64,000 nucleotides of DNA from contig CAWGGS010000002.1 of NCBI GenBank assembly GCA_963822095.1, positions 1-64,000 on the forward strand, written 5' to 3'. Positions 1 through 6,908 of the stretch are shown piece after piece (within the stretch, counting starts at the first letter, position 1; each line of letters begins with the position of its first letter). The notes beneath the pieces were generated by a model that was given only the letters and a program-made list of their open reading frames with translations, made no database searches and was not told where the DNA came from. The stretch is from CAWGGS01 sp963822095. GTDB taxonomy: Bacteria; Desulfobacterota; Desulfobulbia; Desulfobulbales; Desulfocapsaceae. The position numbers and the translations under genes were made by a program.

Positions 1-482
1 CTGTCGAAGGTCTCCATGGGATCCGGGTGTGTCGTCAGTTCGGGATAGAAGTTATGAAGGGAGTTGACCATGGTGGATAGAATGGACATCGGCGATGCAT
101 TCGGAGGAAAATGATCGAAAAAATGTATCATATCTTCATGAATAAGGGCATACTGAGCCATAAGCTCCCTATACTCGTTCAGCTCCTGTTCGTTAGGTAA
201 ATCTCCGTGAAGCAGGAGATAGGCGACTTCGACAAATGAGCAATTTTGGGCAAGATCTTCAATTGCATACCCTCGATAGTCCAGTACTCCGGCTTTTCCG
301 TCCAGATAGGTTATGGAGCTTTCACAAGAGCCGGTATTCATGTAGCCGCGGTCGAGAGTTATATGGCCTGTCTGTTTTAATAACGTAGTGATGTCGATGG
401 CTTTTTCTCCATAGGAGCCTTCGTAGACAGGAAACGAGTAGCTTTTTCCATCAAGAATAAGTTGGGCAAACTTGTTTGGCAT
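1..482 (-). CDS. gltA: Citrate synthase, N-terminal 160 residues (runs off the window)
   Basis: Catalyses condensation of oxaloacetate with acetyl-CoA, the entry step of the TCA cycle, in the cytoplasm. The reading frame opens with ATG at 482 (MPNKFAQLILDGKSYSFPVY) and stays open to the window edge, so about 160 of the usual ~430 residues are visible. Near residues 47-80 it carries NTGSCESSITYLDG followed by VLDYRGYAIEDLAQ, the conserved N-terminal block of type II (hexameric) bacterial citrate synthases. The catalytic His and Asp residues lie in the missing part. No gene follows it within the window, so operon context is unknown. The family call is secure; the sub-type (si or re face) cannot be decided from this fragment, although a Re-citrate synthase would be unrelated in sequence. 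Confidence 0.93.
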   Translation of the reverse strand, partial: MPNKFAQLILDGKSYSFPVYEGSYGEKAIDITTLLKQTGHITLDRGYMNTGSCESSITYLDGKAGVLDYRGYAIEDLAQNCSFVEVAYLLLHGDLPNEQELNEYRELMAQYALIHEDMIHFFDHFPPNASPMSILSTMVNSLHNFYPELTTHPDPMETFD

Positions 483-868
483 TTCGATACCTCTTGGATA
501 ATGAGCCTGGGGGTATAGTCAGGCTGCTATATTGTCTTACATGATCTTTTTTTAATCCGATCCAAAGTGGAAGCTTTTGGTGCAGAAAACCGGTAGTTGC
601 TGTACAATGGCTTTCCCGGTCGGCAACGATTACAATAACGTATCGGATGTACCTGCGTTACGAAGAGGTATTGCTTCTACTCTGGTTAAGATGTGGGAGG
701 TGAGAGGATTGTCTACAATTTTCTCACCAGAGACATAAAATAACATAGATGGATTATTTGATCAAATATTTCTTTTTTGTTACTTTTTTTTAACCGGTCT
801 GACCTGGAAGTTGTATTGCAATAAATTGAATTAAGAAAGCGGAACCGGCAACATGCTATGCCGTTGTC
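483..868. other. Intergenic region between divergent gltA and thiE
   Basis: 386 bases without a supported gene. It must hold the promoters of both divergent genes. The part near 770-840 is AT-rich. I looked for a thiamine pyrophosphate riboswitch ahead of thiE and did not see its conserved core, nor any clear long hairpin or repeat. Confidence 0.6.
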
Positions 869-1594
869 GTGAGGCTCTTAGAAAGAGTGGAGAAAAAGAC
901 GTTGGGAAGTGATTATAGTACAAGATTACAACAATTTATTGAAGAAGTAACAATCTATCCGGTCTGCTGTGAGCGACTGGCAGCAGGGAGAACGGATCGT
1001 GAGTGGCTTGATGCTGTTTTGGCGGGGGGGGCTCGAATTGTGCAGTTGCGTGACAAAGAGAGCAAGGATTCACATCTGCTGGAGAAGGCAAGGTACTTTC
1101 GTGAGAAGACCAGGGAAGCTGGAGCACTGTTCCTGGTAAACGATCGGCTGGATATTGCACTTCTTTCCGATGCTGATGGGATTCATGTCGGGCAAAAAGA
1201 TCTTCCACCTGATGAAATCAGAAGATTGTCTTCGGATTTTCTTATCGGTCTCTCCTGTAACTGCGAAGATGACTTGACGAGACTTGACAGAGCTGTCGCC
1301 AAGGATTCACATCTTGTTTCCTATTATAATATCGGACCTATTTATCCTACCAAAACCAAGGAAGGTCTCAGATCTTTCTTAGGCCCGGAAGCCATTGTTG
1401 CGTTCAGCAGAAGGTGTCGTCTCCCTTTCACTGTGATGGGAGGAATCAAATACCAGCATATACCAGAGCTTATCGCCGGTGGTGCCAGGCGTATTGCCGT
1501 GGTAACGGCAATCAGCCAGGCTACTGATATGAAAAAGGAAACATTGAAATGGGTTAGGAGTCTCAGCGCCCAGGTTCATGGAAAGAAGGTGTAG
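869..1594 (+). CDS. thiE: Thiamine-phosphate synthase (ThiE/TenI family)
   Basis: Joins the hydroxymethylpyrimidine and thiazole moieties to give thiamine phosphate in the cytoplasm. The TIM-barrel signature is clear: GARIVQLRDKE (residues ~54-64, pyrophosphate-binding loop), FLVNDRLDIALLSDADGIHV (~87-106), GQKDLPP, YYNIGPIYPTKTK (~151-163) and VMGGIK near residue 190. At 241 residues it is some 25-30 longer than typical ThiE; the extra part is N-terminal and poorly conserved in look. The frame begins with GTG at 869 without a convincing ribosome site, so the true start could be the GTG near 887. The next gene follows after 6 bases, so the two are probably cotranscribed. No TPP riboswitch was seen. 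Confidence 0.88.
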   Translation: MRLLERVEKKTLGSDYSTRLQQFIEEVTIYPVCCERLAAGRTDREWLDAVLAGGARIVQLRDKESKDSHLLEKARYFREKTREAGALFLVNDRLDIALLSDADGIHVGQKDLPPDEIRRLSSDFLIGLSCNCEDDLTRLDRAVAKDSHLVSYYNIGPIYPTKTKEGLRSFLGPEAIVAFSRRCRLPFTVMGGIKYQHIPELIAGGARRIAVVTAISQATDMKKETLKWVRSLSAQVHGKKV

Positions 1595-1600
1595 AACGGT

Positions 1601-2278
1601 ATGAAGACGTCGGAAGAATTCAAGGAAATAATCGATGAGATAAAGCTTTTGATATCCTATGCGGTAGGAAAGGAGGACATCTATAAGGCTGAGAGCCTCC
1701 TTGAAAGGTATCGGGCCAACGGTGTTGCCTTGACCGTGTTGAAGGAATTTTATTCATCCCTGCCCGAGGCACGGGAGGAACCGGTCATTAGAATCGCCCA
1801 TATCGATATGCACATGGGAGTGTTCCTGCTGGGGGTGAGTACCGGCGCCCATGACTATGTCTTCTTCGCCACGGGGGATAATGCCGGGAGTCTCGGTGAG
1901 TTTTCGGAAACAAGAGGAGATGAGGAGATCTTTAGCTTTTTTGGGTATTCCGACAAAGAGATCTTTCTCCAAAACCATCCAAATATGGCGGCGCTCAAAG
2001 ACCTTGCCCCGATTCTTCCGACCAATAAAGACTTCTGTCCCGTTTGCTCTGCAGTTGTCGGGGAGAACCATCATCTTGGCTGTCCGGTTGAGGTTTGTCC
2101 CTGGTGCTTCGGACAGCTTAGCAAATGCAACTGTCGATTCGAGCAGATGGATTTAGAGGAGATTGTCAACGACAAGGATCTTGAACGGTTCGGGCAACTT
2201 CTGGAAGAAAAAGGACGTATCCCTTTTGAATGCGGACAGGGGCCTTCCTATCCGGCGGGAGGGAAGGATAAGCAATAG
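1601..2278 (+). CDS. Uncharacterised protein with C-terminal cysteine-rich zinc-binding region
   Basis: Function not recognised. The 225-residue product has a helical N-terminus (residues 1-55), a middle mixed alpha/beta part (IRIAHIDMHMGVFLLGVSTG, ~63-82) and a C-terminal cysteine cluster: CPVC at ~147, then CPVEVCPWCFGQLSKCNC at ~160-177. The paired CxxC knuckles suggest one or two structural zinc sites. There is no signal peptide or membrane segment, so it should be cytoplasmic. It starts 6 bases after thiE and is almost certainly in the same operon, but nothing in it resembles a thiamine enzyme. The cysteine cluster could also serve as a metal- or redox-responsive module; the sequence does not decide this. 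Confidence 0.75.
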   Translation: MKTSEEFKEIIDEIKLLISYAVGKEDIYKAESLLERYRANGVALTVLKEFYSSLPEAREEPVIRIAHIDMHMGVFLLGVSTGAHDYVFFATGDNAGSLGEFSETRGDEEIFSFFGYSDKEIFLQNHPNMAALKDLAPILPTNKDFCPVCSAVVGENHHLGCPVEVCPWCFGQLSKCNCRFEQMDLEEIVNDKDLERFGQLLEEKGRIPFECGQGPSYPAGGKDKQ

Positions 2279-2416
2279 CCAAAGGCAGGCCGATCTCATC
2301 GTGCCCGAAGTTTAGTGGTATTTGTTTCTTCTACAACAGCCTTGGCTGGCGAAATTCAATTGCACGCCCGTAAGTGATCCCGACGCAGACAGGCAGCACT
2401 CCAGCGTATTTGACTC

Positions 2417-2643
2417 ATTGAGATGGCTTGCTAGCCGAGAAGACTTGGGAAAGGCCATACTTGTGTATGCCTTTCCCAAAAGCGACGCGGATAGCGGCCA
2501 AATCTATCCGCCCGAAGGCTGAAAAACACTGGGAATAATCAACTCACTACGGTTATACAATGTCCTCCTGTTCCAACAGAAAAATCACTATATACTATAC
2601 TCTATTATGTACATAATTGTACGTCTCACCGTGGTTTTCATGA
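2417..2643 (+). repeat. Copy 1 of a two-copy hairpin-rich repeat (possible structured RNA)
   Basis: This 227-bp block resembles 6269-6497 along its whole length; by eye about three quarters of bases agree, with longer identical runs such as GAAAGGCCATACTTGTGTAT. It forms a 13-pair hairpin at 2447-2477 with one bulged C (GGGAAAGGC-C-ATAC, loop TTGT), then AAAAGCGACG, then a perfect 8-pair hairpin at 2487-2511 (GCGGATAG / CTATCCGC). No convincing protein frame is shared by the copies. It lies between convergent genes (the thiE operon and hflC), so it is not an obvious riboswitch. It could be an independently transcribed small RNA, or a mobile palindromic repeat. The rest of 2279-2701 holds nothing else recognisable. 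Confidence 0.7.
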
Positions 2644-2701
2644 ACGGCGGGTTGTAGGTGTACGGCGGAGTGCTTGGAGCATGATATATCCTTTTGTCGA
2701 T

Positions 2702-3640
2702 TTATTTCTTAGAACCTTTGATATCTTCCAGATATTGGTACAGTTCGGAATCGGAAGACAGAATGAGAGAGGTGTTCTTTCCTATACTGCTTTTATACCC
2801 CTCAAGAGTCTTCTCAAAGGAAAAGAATTCCGGGTCCTGGGAGTATGCCTGGGCATAGATCTTGGTTGCTTCGGCATCGGCCTTCCCCCGTATCGTCAAG
2901 GCTTCTTTGCGGGCACTGGAGAGAATCTGTTTGAGCTCCTTGTCAACTTTTCCTAGAATCTCCGCTTTTTTTCCTTCGCCAAGCGAGCGTTTTTCGGCGG
3001 CAATCCGTTTTCTCTCCGAGATCATGCGTTGGTAGACCTTTTCGCGCACGGATGCGATGTAGTTGACTCTCTTAAACATCACGTCGATGAGCTGGATACC
3101 GTATTGGGGAGTGAGTTTGGCTGCCGTCGTCAGGATCTTTTCGGTTATCTTGTCTCGTCCCATTTTCGGTTTGGTACCGATATTTTGTGTCGTTTTTGAC
3201 ATGTCTGCCGGTGACCAGTCGGAACTCCGGATTATTTCCATCAGATCATTCTGGTTGACCATATCACGGACGGTTCCGTCAATAATATCGTCGAGCATGG
3301 ATTGTCCCCTGGAGACGGTTTTTACCGCCTGCATGAATTTCAACGCATCGGAGATGCGCCATCTGGCCGTGACATCTAGAAAAACATAGGTTTTGTCATT
3401 TGTCGTAATCTGGTTCGGGTCACCGTCCCAGATTTCAATCCGTTTATCGAATAGATTTACATGCTGGATCAGGGGAATTTTAAAATGCAATCCAGCATCG
3501 ACGACGGGTCTGCCCACCGGTGCACCGAATTGTGTAACCACGGCCTGGGTTCCTTCCGGTAGGATGTAAAATCCATCATAGACAACGACGATTGCCAATA
3601 AAACGAGGCCGGCGAGAATAAAATTAGCTATTTTCTTCAT
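2702..3640 (-). CDS. hflC: HflC, SPFH-domain membrane protease modulator
   Basis: Partner of HflK in the large membrane HflKC complex that surrounds and modulates the FtsH protease. The 312-residue protein has one N-terminal membrane segment (residues ~5-23), then GFYILPEGTQAVVTQFG, the start of the SPFH/band-7 domain, and a long charged helix (~190-260) typical of the HflC tail (ISERKRIAAEKRSLGEGKKA). Length is near the usual ~300-330. The start is well placed: GAGGAA precedes the ATG at 3640. It lies 29 bases downstream of hflK in the usual hflK-hflC order. FtsH itself is encoded at 33404-35371 in this window, so the pair and its target are both present though not adjacent. Confidence 0.93.
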   Translation of the reverse strand: MKKIANFILAGLVLLAIVVVYDGFYILPEGTQAVVTQFGAPVGRPVVDAGLHFKIPLIQHVNLFDKRIEIWDGDPNQITTNDKTYVFLDVTARWRISDALKFMQAVKTVSRGQSMLDDIIDGTVRDMVNQNDLMEIIRSSDWSPADMSKTTQNIGTKPKMGRDKITEKILTTAAKLTPQYGIQLIDVMFKRVNYIASVREKVYQRMISERKRIAAEKRSLGEGKKAEILGKVDKELKQILSSARKEALTIRGKADAEATKIYAQAYSQDPEFFSFEKTLEGYKSSIGKNTSLILSSDSELYQYLEDIKGSKK

Positions 3641-3669
3641 ATGTTGTTGTTCCTCAAATGGAGCCCAGG

Positions 3670-4785
3670 CTATTTTTTTGCCGGAGGTGTGATGAATTTG
3701 GATTCCGAAAGATTAAGCAGCGGCAAAGGTGTACGTTGGTTTTTATCAAGAACATATATGGATTTAACGGAAGGCAAAATACTCTGCATGGTCTCAAGGT
3801 ACATACGCTTACGTGTTACTACCGGGGCAAGTTTGTACTCCTTGAGGATATCAATGAACCGCTGTGCTTCACCTTTGGCGATATTGGTTCTAGAAATCGC
3901 ATAACCGCGGGCCTCTTCAATGATCTTTTTCCCATCGCCGCTGGCTTTTGGAATCTCTTTGTTATAGGTTTCTTCCGCCTCATTGACCAGTCGTTTCATA
4001 TCCTGGTCAGCTTCATTTACCTCGTTGAATGCGGGTTTGACCGGGTCAGGCGGGTTGATATCCTGGAATTGAACGGTGCCGATCATAACCCCGGCCTGGA
4101 GATTATCCAGTTGAGCTTGGATTTCATGTTTGACTTTTGCCGCGAAAAGATCACGGTTACTGAGGACATAATCGAAATCCATATTGCCGACGACGCGCCT
4201 GGTAACGCTTTCCGAGATGTCCCGAACGGCCTGTTTGACATTCTTGACTTTGAAGAGGTAATTTCTGGGGTCTTTGATTCTGTACTGAACAATCCAGGCG
4301 ACATTCAGAACATTTTTGTCTGCGGTTAACATCAGGGATTCCTTTTCGAATCCGCTCCTGTCAAAGGTCGATACCTGCCCGGGAACGCGGCTGCGAAAAC
4401 CGAATTCCTCTTTTTGTATGTTTTGAACCGGCACTTTGATCAAATGCTCGACATACGGAATGGTGAACCGTAAGCCTGATCCGACGGTCCTGTTGTATTT
4501 TCCGAATTGCAGAACGACACCAACCTCGTTAGGGTTGATTTTGTATACAGAGGTATAGACACCTTGGATAATGATGCCGGCAAGGAGTATTGCCAGGATC
4601 TTGCCGATGGTGCCGAGTGGGTTTACCGGCTTTGGAGGCTGTTCCTCTTGGCCGCTCTCTGGTTTATTTGACTTTTTTTCCGAGAAAAGATCTTGGATTT
4701 TTTGGATAATCTGAGCGACAAGTTCCTCCGGGGTCTGTGGTTTTTTCCTCCGGCCCCACGGCGGTTCCTGGTTCTGATTTGGCAT
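3670..4785 (-). CDS. hflK: HflK, SPFH-domain membrane protease modulator
   Basis: Forms the HflKC complex with HflC. The ATG at 4785 is chosen because AGGAG lies nine bases upstream and translation from there gives the family N-terminus MPNQNQEPPWGRRKK; the open frame extends 40 codons further but without family character. The resulting 371 residues show a proline- and charge-rich cytoplasmic leader (1-65), one membrane segment (~74-92, LGTIGKILAILLAGIIIQG), the SPFH domain starting KINPNEVGVVLQFGKY, and an amphipathic helix with NEADQDMKRLVNEAEETYNK. The C-terminal 60 residues are KLAPVVTRKRMYLETMQSIL-like, as in known HflK proteins. It is the first gene of hflK-hflC; the rhomboid gene upstream is 230 bases away on the same strand. 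Confidence 0.93.
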   Translation of the reverse strand: MPNQNQEPPWGRRKKPQTPEELVAQIIQKIQDLFSEKKSNKPESGQEEQPPKPVNPLGTIGKILAILLAGIIIQGVYTSVYKINPNEVGVVLQFGKYNRTVGSGLRFTIPYVEHLIKVPVQNIQKEEFGFRSRVPGQVSTFDRSGFEKESLMLTADKNVLNVAWIVQYRIKDPRNYLFKVKNVKQAVRDISESVTRRVVGNMDFDYVLSNRDLFAAKVKHEIQAQLDNLQAGVMIGTVQFQDINPPDPVKPAFNEVNEADQDMKRLVNEAEETYNKEIPKASGDGKKIIEEARGYAISRTNIAKGEAQRFIDILKEYKLAPVVTRKRMYLETMQSILPSVKSIYVLDKNQRTPLPLLNLSESKFITPPAKK

Positions 4786-5017
4786 AAGTGTTCTCCTGGG
4801 TACGTCTCGTGATAAGCTAATGGTGCCTATAGCGTATATAGGGAATAGAGGTCTCGATCTCTTTGGGTATCGTTTTAGAGTAAGTACTGATTCCGGGTAT
4901 TGCAAATGAGATTTTAGAGAATATCCTCACAAGATACCAAAAAAAGGGTAACAGCGAAAGAGGAAATTTATATATTGTTTCAATATGTTGATAAAAATCA
5001 GAGATATCTTTCTAGCT

Positions 5018-5920
5018 TTATTTGGATAAGGCCAGGACCCATGAAAAGGTAAAAATAAAAAGAGAAAACAGGAAGAAAGCGGTTTGGATTGCAAAGGAGT
5101 CCCTGAGATTTTTTATGGTCGGAGTCTTCAGAATCACTCCGATAAAAAGTCCGCAGATGAGTCCAAAGAGGTGGGCTCCAAGATCTGTATGTTTCCCGGA
5201 GCTGCCCACCATGGCCAATAAGGCGAAAGCGCCCATCAACGGTATTTGAAAATAGGAACGGAATCCGGATTTAGTGTTTTTATAACTGAGGAGGGAGAGC
5301 ATGCCGATCACAGCAAAAACGGCGGTTGAAAAGCCGACAAAGATATGGCCGGGGCCGTGGAGAAGGACATTGATGCCGTTACCGGCAATGGATGCCGTCA
5401 GCAGTGCAAAAAGTCCTATCCCTGTACCCACGCTGAGCAGGAGGAAATGAAGCAGAAAGCCTCCAAGAAGACAGTTGTTTAATAGATGGAGGAAATTGGC
5501 GTGGAGGGTAAGCGCGGTTACGAGCCGGAACCATTCGTGGTTGGCAAGGATTGCCTGTGAATTACCGGCACCTTTTTGAAACCAGACAGAATTTCCGTCC
5601 CAGGGACCGGTTACCGCATAGAGGAGTATCAGCATGCCGATTAAAAGCACTGTCGGAGGCTGGATTTGCTGATCACCTCCCTTGGTTGAGAGTTGCGTGT
5701 TCTGTCTGCTGCTTGCGTTTTCTTCGAAATACTCATGTATCTCTTGTACAGCCGTGGCTGCGAATTCCATCGGAACCTTGAGGAAAAATAACTGGTTATC
5801 TACGGTGACCCGGTGAGGAATATCCAGGGCGGTGAGTACATATGACCAAACCCACGGAAGATCCGGATCCGTGGTCCTCATAATAATTTCGCTATCATCG
5901 GTATCGTAATCAAAATCCAT
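5018..5920 (-). CDS. Rhomboid family intramembrane serine protease
   Basis: Cleaves substrates inside the membrane through a Ser-His dyad. The 300-residue product has a soluble N-terminal domain (~1-95, containing PWVWSYVLTALDIPHRVTVD, likely the small cytoplasmic domain seen in bacterial rhomboids), then about six to seven membrane helices. Rhomboid landmarks are all present: HANFLHLLNN (H-x(3-4)-HxxxN motif in helix 2), GFSTAVFAVIG (GxS with the nucleophile Ser) and DLGAHLFGLICG (catalytic His with the GxxxG helix packing motif). The dyad is intact, so an active protease is expected rather than an iRhom-like pseudoenzyme. ATG at 5920 is preceded by AAGGAA. It lies upstream of hflKC on the same strand, a plausible membrane-protein quality-control neighbourhood. 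Confidence 0.9.
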   Translation of the reverse strand: MDFDYDTDDSEIIMRTTDPDLPWVWSYVLTALDIPHRVTVDNQLFFLKVPMEFAATAVQEIHEYFEENASSRQNTQLSTKGGDQQIQPPTVLLIGMLILLYAVTGPWDGNSVWFQKGAGNSQAILANHEWFRLVTALTLHANFLHLLNNCLLGGFLLHFLLLSVGTGIGLFALLTASIAGNGINVLLHGPGHIFVGFSTAVFAVIGMLSLLSYKNTKSGFRSYFQIPLMGAFALLAMVGSSGKHTDLGAHLFGLICGLFIGVILKTPTIKNLRDSFAIQTAFFLFSLFIFTFSWVLALSK

Positions 5921-6268
5921 TTCGTATTCCTTTCGGAAACGGCTTCAAAGAGAATTCTCTTCACTATACTCTGTACTGCAATCTCTTCGGGCTAAATTTT
6001 TCAACGTCTTCAATTTAATGCATGTCAGCATTGTATGAAAGCTCGGATGTAGACCTATAAAAATAATAAAGTACCGGTAATCGGTTTCACCGAAACATCC
6101 AAATAATACTGATCAGGTAATAAAAAGGAAATATTAATAGTAAAAATATAATAAATAATACCGGTTAAGTATTTTTCATTATGTTAATAAAATTTACACA
6201 TGGGGCGGAACCTTTTCATGTCTGTCTGGTTTTTTCGGGCCCGTCGGGCCTTAACGCAAATTTCACAG

Positions 6269-6497
6269 ATTGAGATGGGCGGGAAGTTGAGGAGACTTGT
6301 GAAAGGCCATACTTGTGTATGCCTTTTTGCAAAAGCGTCGCGGGATAGCGTGGACCATATCAATCCGCTCGAAGGAAGAAAAAAACAGAGAATAACCAAC
6401 TTACAACAGTAACATGTTCTCCGCTGCCAACAGGAAAATTTTCGTGTAACTATAATATATTAAACACATAATTATACGCCTCCCATGGTTTTTATGA
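6269..6497 (+). repeat. Copy 2 of the two-copy hairpin-rich repeat (possible structured RNA)
   Basis: Resembles 2417-2643 in the same orientation. The first hairpin keeps AAAGGC-C-ATAC, loop TTGT, GTAT-GCCTTT, while the outer three pairs of copy 1 are lost. The second hairpin is rebuilt as GCGG-GATA paired with TATC-(3-base bulge)-CCGC, so pairing survives although the bases differ from copy 1. The shared 3' part, around CATAATT-TACG-CTC and GGTTTT-ATGA, is also kept. It lies in a 988-bp gap between the rhomboid gene and pckG; the AT-rich part at 5990-6180 shows nothing else recognisable. Confidence 0.7.
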
Positions 6498-6642
6498 GAA
6501 ATCCGGGCTGATCCCGGAAATTACAGACTCAGGAGGCAGGTGAAGGTGATATTAAACTCTTAATTCCGGAGAAAAAGGACATAAGGAAATCGCTCAAATC
6601 TGATGATGGGATGTGGAAAAGACCACTATGGCAATTATTTTT

Positions 6643-6857
6643 GGTTCTTTCTGATTGAGAGTACTACATCTATAACATGGGAGGAGGAGGGCGTCTCTGG
6701 AGGACGCCTCGCAGACGCCTAAAGGGGTTCCATACAAGGCCCGGAGGGGTGCGGACAGGACGTAGTGTACCGGCGGAGATCCCAGAGGAGTGTCCGGAAG
6801 CAATGCACTCTGCCGGATTGTTCCTTTCAGCAAAAGTACGCTTGATCCGGAAGAATC
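6643..6857 (-). mobile_element. MITE-1 copy A, degenerate, reverse orientation
   Basis: Reverse-complement relative of the 265-bp elements at 27486-27750 and 42965-43229. It is bounded by GGTTCTTTCTGATTGAGAGT on the left and GCTTGATCCGGAAGAATC on the right, which match the family's terminal inverted repeats. It is 50 bp shorter because the central hairpin module around the CTGACAGACAGGCC block is missing. No target-site duplication is seen at its flanks, suggesting an old insertion. Its right end directly abuts the pckG terminator. No open frame is shared with the other copies. Confidence 0.82.
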
Positions 6858-6858
6858 T

Positions 6859-6890
6859 AAAAAAGCCGCCCGTTGAAGGGGCGGCTTTTA
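6859..6890 (-). terminator. Rho-independent terminator of pckG
   Basis: Minus-strand hairpin GCCGCCC-loop CTTCAAC-like-GGGCGGC followed by a run of six T, 19 bases after the pckG stop codon. Strong GC stem and U-tract make this a textbook intrinsic terminator. Confidence 0.9.
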
Positions 6891-6908
6891 GGCGGTCGAA
6901 CGTTTAGT

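Noticed and set aside
483..868. TPP riboswitch ahead of thiE
   Set aside because: The conserved core and pairing were not found.
2322..2522. 66-codon plus-strand open frame
   Set aside because: It lies in the hairpin-rich repeat; the other copy at 6269-6497 does not keep this frame.
2417..2643. Cyclic-di-GMP (GEMM) riboswitch
   Set aside because: There are superficial similarities (GACGC in a hairpin junction), but the GEMM core sequence is absent and no suitable gene follows.
6184..6412. Open frames on both strands over the second repeat copy
   Set aside because: Overlapping on opposite strands, inside a repeat, no ribosome site and no match between repeat copies.
6594..6907. Open frames across MITE-1 copy A and the pckG terminator
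   Set aside because: GC-rich palindromic DNA gives chance frames; one even runs through the terminator hairpin.
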